From Acanthochromis polyacanthus (taxonomy: Eukaryota; Chordata; Actinopteri; Pomacentridae), in assembly GCF_021347895.1 (NCBI RefSeq), contig NC_067134.1:26126347-26190346 (forward strand): 64,000 nucleotides of DNA, in the 5' to 3' direction. Every line of letters starts with the position of its first letter. Position 1 is the first letter of the stretch. Position numbers and translations under genes: made by a program. Below the pieces are notes generated by a model. The model was not told where the DNA came from and made no database searches. It was given only the letters and a program-made list of their open reading frames with translations. Shown piece by piece: positions 1 through 12,068 of the stretch.

Positions 1-902
1 GACATTGTTAAAGTCATGATATATATTTATTGTGGCTTAAGGCTGAATCTGTGGAAGCAGTTTGCAGACTTTCTTTTTTTTAAATCAATAGTTGGGTGGT
101 GTAGCGCATATAAATCTGAAACTTTGTACCATAATGTGGATCCATCTGCCAACAAATGTTACATTGTTGTAGAGCTAACACTGAAATTGCTTTTGCAACA
201 TTTTATAGTAAAAAATATCATGCCGTCTAATGGCTAATCAACAGAAAGAGGACAAATCTGTAGTATTTCTAAGCTGCAAATTATAAATAATTATTGCACA
301 AAGAGTCCAACAAGTTTAGAGGAAACGGATATTTTTAGAACCGAGGGAAAGGTGGGGAAAGGAAAGCAGTCTTTCCTGTCCTCTCTGTTTCGTTTTTTTC
401 CCCCATTTGTTGGAGAAAGGATGGATTTAATCACTGCTCTCATAGTATTTCCTCTCACTGACTCTCCGCTTTGCCTTTTTGTCCGTTATGTGGGGTCATC
501 GCAGCTGTCATCCTTCTTCCCTTGTCCAGGTGACATGTGAAGGAAACGAGAAAGATTGCAACACTAAGATAGCACAGGGTAGTTTCTGTCTCTCTGTAGG
601 CAGCGGCTTCCTCGCTATCCCTTTCCTTTCTGTCTTTTTATTTCTTGATCAGAGAGCTTCCGTTATCTTTGTAATTCTTGGCAGCAAGTAGTTTTTGACG
701 TGTTTTCACTCCTCCACTCTTACGAGATTTTTTTTTTTTCCACTTAAACACTAAAAAAGTCAATCGAAACTCTTTTCTGTGTCATAATTTCCTGCAGTGT
801 GGTCTGTTTATATGAGGCACCATCTGCTGGCAGAATTCTATAAAACATGCCGTTACATCCTGTCCTCAGCGCTCACCAGTGACCATGTTTTAATATTTTC
901 AG
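1..902. other. rdx intron, no exon seen
   Basis: Intronic sequence upstream of the first visible rdx exon. I see no conserved coding stretch on either strand. A pyrimidine-rich tract and an AG at 901-902 form the acceptor of the next exon. The exons for the FERM F1, F2 and most of F3 must lie to the left of the window. Confidence 0.6.
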
Positions 903-3900
903 GTTGACACCAAAGATCGGCTTCCCCTGGAGTGAGATCCGAAACATCTCTTTCAATGACAAGAAGTTTGTCATCAAACCTATTGACAAGAAAGCACCTG
1001 TGAGTCAGATTTATCAAAAAAGCCGAACACTCCGCCGGTATTTTAGCTTTCAGCTTTATGCAAATGCTTTATATTATATCTGCATTTTGTCTCTTTTTAA
1101 ATACTTGCAGGACTTTGTGTTTTACGCCCCACGACTGCGCATCAACAAGCGTATTTTGGCGTTGTGTATGGGTAACCACGAGTTGTACATGAGGAGGAGA
1201 AAGCCGGACACCATCGAGGTGCAGCAGATGAAAGCTCAAGCTCGGGAGGAGAAGCATCACAAACAGATGGAGAGGTACTGCAAGGGCGCACTCACGACCA
1301 GATAGACATTTTATTTATGCAACGTCTATGCGTTTATTTGTTACCTGTGCTGCTCTAAAACAAGGTGTGATCAAGAAGTTTAAAGTCTACATATAAAAAG
1401 CAAAAACCCTTGATGTTTATGTGGCCGTCTTCCCCTTCAAAGTAGCCCTGTTGTTCAGTGATACTCCGCCTCCAGCGCTCCTGCCAACTTCTGGAAGTCA
1501 AGTTTACAAACATGTCAAGCATCATCTGGGGCAAGTGTAACAGGAAGACGTTGCAAGAAGTCAAATGGAGCTAATAGGGCGGGCAGTTATGTCGGTATTG
1601 ACATTGCCCCACAGTTCAGGCAGAATGTTCTCCCTTAGACACTACGGGATCTTAAAGCAGATCTCAGTCCTTTTCCACCAAAAAGAACCAGGTGCTAGTT
1701 TGGGGCTGATGCTTAGTTGGTTCAAATCTTGCGCCGCCTAAGAACCGGTTTGCTTTTCCATTGACAAGGAGCCGACTTAGAGCGTCACCGTAGAGCGTCA
1801 TTGCATCACTGTAAAACGTGCATGTGTAGCCGTTCCGCAACGTTCGTGCACCGTAAACGTGCTCATGCTGTTCCTGAGTTTTCAAGCATACATTGCGATC
1901 CAGAAACAAATCAAGCAAACTGTTAGTAGCTACCTGTTTTCATCGTAGTCACAGGCTACGATGACGACACTTCAGAAAACTGGTAATTATCAGACCTGTT
2001 TTGATTCTTAAAGGTGAACTTCGTTTTTTTTTCAACCTGGGGTCTGTTTCCACATGTAATTTCTTACATGTGAGTGATGGAGAAATTAATTTTCGAAATG
2101 GCTCCAGTATTTAGCCAGGCAGGCAGCTTAGCAGCTCAGCTAGCAGCTCGGCTAGCGAAAAGTATGGGGCAGCTGGCCCCCCCGCGTCAAAGTCCGCCCT
2201 AACATGCTTTAGCGCCGCACTGACCAGCTCAGATAGTCTCAACGAGTGTCCCACAAGATACTAGAGATGAGAAGTGAATAAAAACCTCCACATTACCTGG
2301 TGATCGCTCTTTGTTGTGGTCTGTATCCAAATCTCAGGACGCTAGAAAGCAAATCTCGTTCCGAAATCGCGTGAGAGCTCGCAAAATCACGCCAAAAGCT
2401 CTCGCGCGATTTCGCAAGCTCTCGCACTCTTGCACTAACACACCACCGTGGTGGTGTATAGATGATCTTCAGGTTAGAGGTCAGCTGTTGCCTGAGCACA
2501 TCCGCGATCACGCTACCGGTGTCCATATTTACGCCAGTAAAACACAAACGCTACTACTATTACTCACTAGGTTGTTTAAAATTGTAGTTCTGTGTTTTCG
2601 TCGTTGGTCACTGTAACCCCACCTCCGGCCCATGACGTCCTCGGTTCTTAACTCTGACCCAGCAAAGAGTTGGTGCCTGAAAAGCACCAGTTTTTGGAGC
2701 TTAGTTGGTGAGAACAAAAAGAACTGGTGCTAAGTCAGGCACTGGCTCTGAACTGGTCGAAAAGGGACCAGTAAAAGTAAAAAAAAAAAAACATCAAAAA
2801 GGCTGTTAATGAAGTGCTGATGGGCAACATCACACAGAATCCAGACCTAAGAGAGTCACTGCTCACACCTGTTGCATTCACACGTCTGAACCTTTTGATC
2901 ACACCTTGTAGTTTTCAGTGCAACTGCTCTCCATTTCACTTAATTTTAAAATGCAGAAATGTAGCACAAGTACTTCTACCTAACAAATGGAGATTAGATG
3001 GATTCATATTTGTTTACTATAAAGAGCAGCTGATGCAGTCGAGGCTTTCCACTAGAGGGCAGTCTTTGCTCTCTAACACATGAGCTGAAGCAGGTGTCTT
3101 ATTCAAAGCAGCTCAGCTTTTTTCAGATCCCAGTTAGAGGGCTTAATCTGCTGTGTTTCTCTGCTTTTGTTTCAGTCATGTAATAAAATGTGTATCTCTA
3201 ACCTAAAATAAACTCAAAAAGTAATCTGGAACGTCTGCTCGCAAATGCTCCCAGGGCCCAGCTGGAGAACGAAAAGAAGAAGCGAGAGCACGCAGAGAAG
3301 GAGAAGGAAAGGATAGAACGTGAGAAAGAAGAGCTCATGGAGAGGCTGAGGCTGATTGAAGAGCAGACGATGAAAGCTCAGAAAGGTGCCCGTTTCTCTT
3401 TTCAACCATCCATCTGCTCGCTTATCTTTGCTGCCGCCTCCCTCTTCCCTCCTTCTGTCTGTCAAATTAGAGAATCTCTCCAGGGCTGTAAGTCAAGGCC
3501 AGATTTGTCTGTTCATCCTGCTTGTATAACCGGAGTGAAGTGAAAAGTTAATTGAAGCCATTGCTCTTTCATCTCTCTGTTTTTTTTTTTTTACTGTTTC
3601 CTAATTTATTTGTTTTTTTCCGTTGAACCCTGTTTGATGCCTTGTTATGGATACTTATCTGCAATAGAGGTCAAAATACAATTTAGAGACCGTGATGTAT
3701 TCCTGAGTGCGCTCTGTTCAGATTTACATCCTTATTTGAATGATTTTGCACCTCATGTGTGACATGTTTGCTCGTCCACAGAGCTCGAGGAACAGACTCG
3801 GCGGGCCATGGAGCTAGAGCAAGAAAGAAAGAGAGCCAGGGAGGAGGCCGAGCGGCTGGAGAGAGACCGACGAGCGGCTGAGGAGGCCAAGGCAGAGCTG

Positions 3901-6900
3901 GCCAAACAGGCTGCCGACCAGCAGAAGAACCAAGAACAGCTAGTGTGTATCTGTTTGGCTGGCAGTGTGAACATTCCCAGACTGTTAGAGACTGACGTGT
4001 TTAAGTTTTTGCATATAGAAGGCGCTGGTGTGTTTTCATATTTAGGCATTTACAGAGCATCTGTAACAAGGCTGTCTGTGTCTTATCCCAGGCTACTGAA
4101 CTGGCTGAATTCACAGCAAAGATTGCCCTCCTAGAAGACGCCAAGAGGAAGAAAGAGGACGAGGCCACCGAGTGGCAGCACAAGGTACAGCAGCTCCATC
4201 ACTGGCTTCATAGTGAGATCAATGAGATAAATGTTTCCAACTGTTGCATGCTGTGTCTGAGTCTTCTGCTCAGCTTTAGTTAAACCAATAATTGGATCAG
4301 AACAAATGGAGTCACTTGTTGGGAATGAAATTATCAACCTGCTCCCCACTTAGAGGCGTTCAGTCAGAATCCTACAGATGGTCGCTTCACACCGTCAGCC
4401 ATGCAGACACCAGATGTCAGAACCTGAGTTTTCTCTCACAATGAGCAGGATCACGAATGCAGCAACACATCATCAGTAGGGCAGAACAAACCAGTCTCAC
4501 CCTGATCATGTTTACGTCAATTCAATTTTATTTACATAGCACCAGTGACGGGTCTAATTGTCTCAGGACACTTTACAGAACCAATATGCCTGAACCCTCT
4601 TTCCAACAGCTCCAACATTTGGGCTTTCAGGGAGGGGTCGAAGAGGAAAGAACAGTTCTGTGCAGGACTCCACACTGCAAACTTTTTATTCAGTGTGTCG
4701 GGTAAGGGGGAGCTTTACCTTCAAATACGATAGATTTGGGTGAAGAAGTCAAATTTTTAAAAAGATGATTATCATATGCCTAAACATGTATTCTTTCTCC
4801 TGATTATTTTTTAAATTTGATTGCCTATATAGTGAGTCATCATCAATCATAAACTTTAAGTGCCGATTTCTCAAAACTTGATTTTCGGACACGCCTAAAC
4901 TGCCCCTTAAAACTGCCCATTTTTGGCATGCTGCTAGTACAGGCCATGTAGAATGCACCTATTAGCCTTTTTTTTTTTTGATAACTTCATCCTATGCTGA
5001 GTTATATGCGAAAGTCTTTGTAGCAATTGTTTTGTTTCATTACCATGGTAACCACAGTGAAATATGACAAAATGCCTAATAGGTGCACAGGTCCATACTT
5101 AAAGTACTACGTGGTGCATTGGTATCATTTTATGTTAAATATTGCATGAGAGTTTGCTTGGGGGGAAATACAAGATGTAACTTCAGATTCCATAATTCAA
5201 CATTATTTAATTTCAATCCAGTTGTTCAAAATGGAAAAAAAAATTGGTTTCACAGTGAAGTTGGTGTTTAGAGGTCTCTAAAAATGTACAGGTTGCATAC
5301 CTTATCTTAAAAAGTGTGTGCAATATGAAACTTTCAACATTGGTCATTTTTAATACTCGGCCGGGTGAAGCTCCCCTAAAATCTCAAGTGGTGGCAATGT
5401 GCTAGTGCATGACGGTCATAAAACTGTATTGGTGTTGCTCTAACCGCCTCAGACAGCTACTGTGTTAGCCACAGTGGTGGAAGCAGTACTTTTGTACCTT
5501 TGATGTACTGCGGTATTTACACTTAGAGATGTGGAGCGAAGCTGCATGCGTTGTTCAGAGAGCAGAGATGAAGCATCGCTCTGTTTCATCTTGGACAAAT
5601 ATGACATTAGAACGCCCTGCTTTAGTACTGCAGCTGCCACGGCCTGCAATGTGGGGCGTTTAGGGGAGGCTGGTAAATTGTAGTGTCTGTCCATGAGATA
5701 TTTGTCAACTGAATTTCCCTCTGGGGATAAAAAGTCAGTCTAAGTCTAAGAACATGTTCAGCAGTTGATATGTTTTGTCTGTGACAAAGTGGGAGATGTG
5801 ACCAAATAAGAAAAGGTCTGGAGCCCCGGGTCTGTGTTGGATTCATAAAAACACAGAAAATGTGATATTTTATTTTCTAAAACACAAAAAAGGAGAGCTT
5901 AATTACAAAATGGAGTATGCACTGAATCCTAACATTTGATTAAGCTCTCACCCCTAGTATTTATCTCACATTTTATCTCACTGAACACCTATAAATACTA
6001 ACACAAAATCTCACATTTGCCTCCAAAAATATGACATATTTTGTAAAATCTGAATATCTACGTTGTCTGGAAACCTTTTGTAATTAAACACACCATTTTG
6101 CGGTTCATACAAAAAACACGCCTGCAGTGTTTGCGGCTCGAGTCTGTAGGAGGCATCACACTTAAAATCACACCTGGTCTGGTGTCGACAACTCAGCCAC
6201 AGCTTTCACACTGTTGGTCTGCTAGAGTACTTTGCTTTTACTCGTCTGACGCTTCTGTCCCTGTCTTACCGTTGTCGTGTCCCTTCCTGCAGGCTCTGTC
6301 TGCTCAGGAGGACCTGGAGAAGACCAAGGAAGAGCTGAAGACTGCGATGACGGTGGTGCCAGCACCTCCAGGCGGCCACGCCGAGAGCGAGCACGACGAG
6401 CAGGACGAGAACCACGCCGAGGCCAGCGCAGAGCTCTCCAACGAGGGAGTGAGCCAGCTGGACCTGCGCAGTGAAGAGGCTCGCGTCACTGAAGCCCAGA
6501 AGAACGAGAGGGTCAAGCAGCAGCTGCAGGTAAGAGAGCAGTGGCAGCATTCGGGTGGGCTTCAAAATGCATGTGGGCCAAGTTTAGCCTCTCAGAGACG
6601 TTCGAAATGTTCCACTGAAGGGCTAGATGGACATTTTTGTTTCATAAAATAGAAACCTAATACAATCAAATTTAAAATCCTTTTTTTTTTTTTTTTTTAG
6701 TTCACCCCCCCCCCCTTTGTGAAGTCACTAAAATGAAGCTTAAACAAAGGAATTAGTTTCAAAGCTTGCTCTTTTCATCTGAGCGATGTTCATCTCTTTA
6801 AACACAAGTTCACTTAATTTTATTTATCCAGGAGAGACTTGGGTCTCACAAACACAAATAACAACAAGACTATATTATTTTCTAACAGCAGTTATGTTGC

Positions 6901-7787
6901 AAAGAAGAAAGACCGGCCAAGCAATGGCAGATAAGGGTAAGATGCGGCACATCTGTCTGTCCGTTCTTCTTTGAACTCCTGCTTTTAACAGGAGGAGATG
7001 TGCTGGCTTAGACGGTAGCCTGGCTTTAAAGCAGACCTCCTGGTAATTAACCAGTCAAACACATCCAATCCACTCATATTTTTCATAATGCTGAATGTAT
7101 TACAGAGGCTGTAGAGCGAAGCTTGGCTACTGCATAGGCCAGGACTTTTACTGAAGCTATGGCAAGAAGAGTTTAGACTATTTCAACGATCAAAACAATC
7201 ACACACAGGTCTGTGTCTGCACCTGTCGGCTTACATTTTCCTTCCCAAAGAACAGCGATGAAGAAACTGGCTTTGGCCAAACCAGTATTCATGCTGACTC
7301 CTGCTTCTGTCTTTAAAACAAGTTCCACAGCTGATTACTTGTTCAGTGAGCAATGAGGACGCTGCGACACATAAATATCCAGAGGCTAAAGATAAATGGC
7401 TTTGCGTCAATCAGGTGTTGTACAATGAGGCGTATTTCCCTTTTTTCTCTTCTGCAATTGCGTCTCGTTTCTTTTTGTCACCCGTCTCATCTGCAGCCTC
7501 TGTGCCCCCTCACCACCCCACCGGTGTTTTCCTTTTATGTCGTTTCCTTTGATTGTTTTGTGCACCTTTTTCATTTTCCTTTTCTCTTCAACCTCTCTTC
7601 CTTCTTCTCTCTGATCTCTCAGACGTTAAGTTCAGAGTTGGCCCAGGCCAGAGACGAAACCAAGAAGACACAGAATGACGTTCTACACGCAGAGAACGTG
7701 AAAGCAGGCCGAGACAAATACAAAACGCTGCGGCAGATCCGACAGGGCAACACGAAGCAGCGCATCGACGAGTTTGAATCCATGTGA
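903..7787 (+). CDS. rdx: Radixin (ERM family), 3' seven coding exons; 5' part outside window
   Basis: Exons read: 903-999, 1111-1274, 3255-3385, 3782-3942, 4092-4184, 6293-6529 and 7623-7787 (TGA at 7785). All have GT-AG borders and compatible phases. ERM proteins link cortical actin to membrane proteins. Exons 1-2 encode the end of the FERM domain ([16 protein letters not shown], then [16 protein letters not shown]). Exons 3-5 encode the charged alpha-helical coiled coil ([35 protein letters not shown]). Exon 6 encodes the linker, and exon 7 the C-terminal actin-binding tail with [12 protein letters not shown], which holds the conserved regulatory threonine. Radixin rather than ezrin or moesin is indicated by [20 protein letters not shown] and the [20 protein letters not shown] linker. 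The mammalian radixin polyproline run is reduced to PAPPGG, and the protein ends FESM as in moesin. The reading frame is intact throughout. Confidence 0.95.
1665..2775. mobile_element. Non-autonomous hAT-like element in rdx intron
   Basis: The left end (cagtccttttccacc, then agaaccaggtgctag) and the right end (ctggtgctaagtcagg, then gaaaagggaccag) are imperfect inverted repeats. The gcttagttggt motif occurs inside both ends. The interior (about 1.1 kb) has no transposase reading frame. TIR style (CAG...CTG, agaaccggtt) suggests a hAT-type non-autonomous element. I could not define a clean target duplication, so the exact borders are approximate. Confidence 0.55.
4515..4590 (+). repeat. Short dispersed teleost repeat fragment
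   Basis: The stretch tcaattcaattttattta-catagcacc followed by a ctcaggacactttacagaac tail resembles a very common dispersed repeat of ray-finned fish genomes. Only one fragment is seen here and no target duplication is visible. Class is uncertain. Confidence 0.4.
4703..5382. mobile_element. Putative terminal-inverted-repeat element in rdx intron
   Basis: A left end aagggggagctttacc at about 4703 is matched in reverse by ggtgaagctcccct at about 5367-5381. Inside it is a second inverted pair: tgcacctattagcc (about 4955) and gcctaataggtgca (about 5074). No coding capacity is seen. The arrangement suits a small DNA transposon relic, but the TIRs are short and no target duplication was identified. 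Confidence 0.4.
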
Positions 7788-10420
7788 GGACGGCGCCTCT
7801 GTCCCAAACTTTCCCCTTAACGGCTGCTTGATTTTCACGGACAACAGACGCCGCCGTCCTTCTAATCCTACCAAGCCTCCCTGACGTCCCCCAGGCAATC
7901 TTGAGAAATCGTCTTGCCAGACTTTGCCAAAGTCCTGCTCCACATCTCCATTCTGAAAGTCTGGATTCCTCCGTGACGTGGAGCTGCCTACACGCCACTC
8001 TGAACAAGCAAATTATCATCGAATTGCCGAGATTCATCTGTAACCCGTCGGCGCAGGGGAAAAGAGTGACTTTAAAACCAAAACGGAAACAATTGGATTT
8101 TTTTATTTTGAGTAAACATGGCCATAGAAAGCTACTTTTTGTTGTTTTCTTTGTTGTTGTTTTTGCTTGACGACTTGTATGCAAAGCTTTAGTATGATTC
8201 CATGTCTTCAGTTTAAGATTACCTGTCCTCTACTTGTTTTTAAGTTGTTTCCCTCTGCTTTTGTTTGACTCGTTTTATTGATGATGCCCGTCTTTTTAGT
8301 TGTCTATCGAACACATCCAGGCTGCAAATAAGGACTGGAGTTTGGGGATGAATGAGGTCACCGTTGTCGTCGGGCGTCAGAGCGCTTCTGCGTCACATCA
8401 CGTCAAAAACATATCACATGCTAGGTATGCTAGCACTGTTAGCATCTGTAAGTCATTGGAGAGCTGAGCTGAGATCATTTCACTCAATTCAAACTATAAA
8501 CATTTATAAGTATGTACAAAAAAGATATAACACTGCAGTATTTTAATAGTTTCATTAAAGGCAAAATATCAAGAAAGGCAATATTTTCAGATTTTAAATG
8601 AAATCTTTTCTGTGAATGAAATGGAAGCGAGTCGACCCTCGTCGGGGAAAGAGCCGCCCGACTTGTCACACGGCAGGTTTTGACGAACGAATGTAGCAAA
8701 GGTAACAAAGGGAAAGTGTTTTTTGTTTGTTTTTTTTACATGCAGAGGTCACAGGATAGCGTGTTGTCACCGAGCTATCGCCCACAAGCTTCAAAAGTAC
8801 CGCGAAGATAAGCTAATTGGTCGTAGCGTAGCCGCGTGTTTGTGTTCCCCAGCAGCACCCTGGTGTTTGATTCCCAGTCACCATAGATGGTTTTCTCTGC
8901 CTGCCAGCTCACAAAGGAACCCAGGAAGTTAAAAGGACGGGCAGAGGAACGGCCAGCTGTTCGTCTGTCCGTCCTTCCAGATGTTTGAGTGCTTGTGTGG
9001 TTGAATGAGTGTGTGGAAGCTGAGGCCTGGCACCTCTCTGGCTGGAGAGCTTATGAAAACATCAGTCCCAACCCGGGGCAAATCTCTACCTCAGTAATAA
9101 TAGTAATGGTGACTGACAGTCAAACACTCAAGGTGCTATTCCCCTCCTCTCTCCAGCTTTTCATTTAAATAAAATAATAAAAAAGGTCAAGATTTTACTT
9201 CATTGCTGTTACATCTTTGGGCGGTACTCCTGGGCAGGTTCTTTGTGGTTGGTTAAGAGAGCGTTTAGGATTTAGAAAAACAGTTATTTCTCACATTTAA
9301 AGCCAGTTTTACACGACCGTCTCTCCCGATGAAGCGGTTCATTCACTTAAAACGAGCCCCGAACAATAAACAAATGCAGCAGAAGATTTTCAGAAGACGC
9401 TAGATCAATTTATCTGGCAGCTTCCTCGAAACCTCTTTTAAAAGAAGGCTCTTGTGTCCATTAAAGGCCTTGAGTGACTGTTGCAGTTCCACTTTAAGGA
9501 GACGGTTTGATGGAATCTTGGGACTGAGACTTTGTGAATTTGTGAAGTCATGAGCTGCTCTTAAAGTAAACAAACCTCGCTACTGTTTTTGATGGAGATA
9601 AGGTCAATGTTTCCCGCAGAAATCTTTCTAATTTCACATCTAACAGACAACAAATTGACTCCACCTTTTTGTGGTGTGGGTGCATTTTTGAAATGAGTGA
9701 ACATGAACCTTCCTCTTTTTTTTTATTAACAATATGATGGAAAATGTTAAATGGTAATATTTGTTCTGCTAGACTTGACAGCTGGTGTAGGTTGATTTTT
9801 TTTTTTTTTTTTTTTTTAATAGTCCGAGTTTTAAAGTCAAAGCACATGTATGAAAGCAGACACTGAAGCCTGCCTTTTGTGTTTAACTTCACAGTGTCCG
9901 TTTGTTAGCATTGTGTTTGCCATAGCAGGTGGAAAAATAAGGTCCTGTGCTTCCAGCTCATGTTTTTGTATTGTGTTCAAAGATCCTAAACCAGCAGCAC
10001 GCATCGCTTCATCGGACGGCTTCAGTGGAGGGGAAAACGCTGGTTGACGTGTCCACGCCCTCCGAACGTCCACGCTGGAGCTGCGAGGCTTCGGTTCGGC
10101 TCCAGCGGAACGTTACCGGTTCTCCTGTCCCCTCCAGTGAAGCCGGCGTCCGCGATGATGCGTGCTCTGGCACCAGCTGTCACGTTCTGCTTTTTTTTGT
10201 TTTTCTTTTCCTTCTGTTCATTTTAGTTTTCTCTAAGATAGAAGGCACAGGTGGATTGCAGTCCATTTCATTGGTTCACAAATAAAAGTTTTAAATTTTC
10301 AACGTGTGTTTTGGACAATTTGTTTTCTGTCAGTCATCGATGTTGGCGTTAAAATAAGCTCAAAGTATTGAAACCAATATTTTTAAATGAATTAACTAAA
10401 AAAACTACCTTATGTACACT
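7788..10420 (+). other. rdx 3' UTR and downstream flank, no further gene seen
   Basis: The sequence after the rdx stop codon presumably begins with its 3' UTR. Candidate polyadenylation hexamers occur (attaaa near 8554, aataaa near 9169 and 10282), but I cannot choose among them. I see no conserved reading frame on either strand; short open frames here lack family resemblance. Confidence 0.5.
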
Positions 10421-10421
10421 A

Positions 10422-11150
10422 GCATTCAGAAGTTTGGGGCCACTTAGAAACGTCCTGATTTTTGAAATAAAAGCAGTTTTTATTCAATGAAGATGACTTT
10501 AAATGAATCATAAATCCAGGCTAGACATTGTGGTCAATGATCATATTTTTACTGTATTTTAGTGTATTTTTTTTACTTAATTTTAGTGTATTTTTACTCT
10601 ATTATATTTTTACTGTATTTTTATCAGATTTTTAATATTTTTAGTGTATTTACTGTATTTTTATCAATTACTATTGGTGTATTTTTACTATATTTCTACT
10701 GTATTTTTATCATATTTATTTTTTACTATATTTTAGTGTATATTTACTAGATTTTTACTGTATTTATCATTTTTTACTTGTGTATTTTTAGTATATTTTT
10801 ATCATATTTTACCATATTTTTACTGTATTATCATTTTTTTACTATATTTTAGTCTATATTTACTAGATTTTTACTGTATTTCTATTATATTTTTACTGTA
10901 TTTCTATCATATTTTTACTATATTTCTATCATATTTTTACTATATTTTATTGTATTTTTACTATATTTTTAGTGTATGTTTTCTATATTTTCATATTTTT
11001 TACTATATTTTTGGTGTATTTTTGCTATATTTTTACTGTATTTTCATCATATTTTGACTACTTTTACTATATTTCTCACTGTATTGTTACTATATTTTAC
11101 TGTTTTTTATTACACTGCTGTTCAGAAGTTCTAAACTTTTGATCGCTGGT
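10422..11150. mobile_element. Tc1/mariner-like MITE with AT-rich minisatellite interior (copy 1)
   Basis: The left end (agcattcagaagtttggggc, then cacttagaaacgtcctg) and the right end (gctgttcagaagttctaaac) are related inverted ends. The same family recurs at about 48755-49330 and 60080-60480. Here the interior (10550-11100) is filled by an imperfect minisatellite of a 15-17 bp unit such as tatttttactgtatttt. No transposase is encoded. Confidence 0.6.
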
Positions 11151-12068
11151 GTACATCCTAAATGAGACTGTTTAACCCGTGCTGCAGTAGCTAACTCTTT
11201 CTGTTGGGTTTGCATCCTTAATAATGCTGCATGTCCTCTCCTTCTGTCACGCCCACCACCTGCATGTCCTCCCAACACTTGCATGAATCTCTTTTCCTTT
11301 AGCTTGGCTGCTGTTTTCACACTCTTCTACCCGTCCTAACCAAATCAATCGTGCCTCTTTTAGTTTGTCTCTGAATCGTCCAACCTAATCTTATTTGTCC
11401 TCGTCAGTGTAAATGCAAACCGTAGCATCTTCACCTCAGTCGCCTCCAGCTCCATGCTCTGTTCTTTCTAATGGTTTTCCCCCAGAAAATGGTGAAATTA
11501 CAACAATCCAATGTATATTTTCTTATGTCAAACCAGTCAAATCTGGAAAATGTTCATATTGGTCAGTAAAAGTTTCCTTTTTTCCTACTAAAAGAGCTCA
11601 AACTAATTTAGAAATGATGTATCGACTGTCACCTAATCCAGTTTTCTGCCCCTTCAACCGTGCTTAATTGGTCAATCTACTGATCTCTTGTTCTTTTTGC
11701 TTATTATCTGAGGAGTGAACGCCCATTCTTTCACTCGTCTGAAGGCTTGACAGCATTGTCTTGGCTGTGCTAAAAAGCTAATTTTACCCTCGGTTTAAGG
11801 TCATGCGCCCTCTGGAGAGGACGCCTCTCTTTGCGTTGATCCCATTTATCATGCTGTCACTTTAGACGTTCCCTGTTGCTAAGCGCCGTCTTCATCCCCC
11901 CGACCTCCATGTTTCACCTGCAAAGAACTGCAGTGTAATAATTATTTTCAGTTGTTGCTTTGGTGGCTTTTAAAATCTTGCTGGGACCAGATAGTATCCT
12001 TACATGTCTCGTGAAACGGCCAAAAATTGTTAGAAAATTTCATGAAATTATTAATTCATTGTCTAAAT

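Noticed and set aside
7588..8184. 198-codon reverse-strand frame
   Set aside because: It overlaps the rdx terminal exon in antisense and has no recognisable domain.
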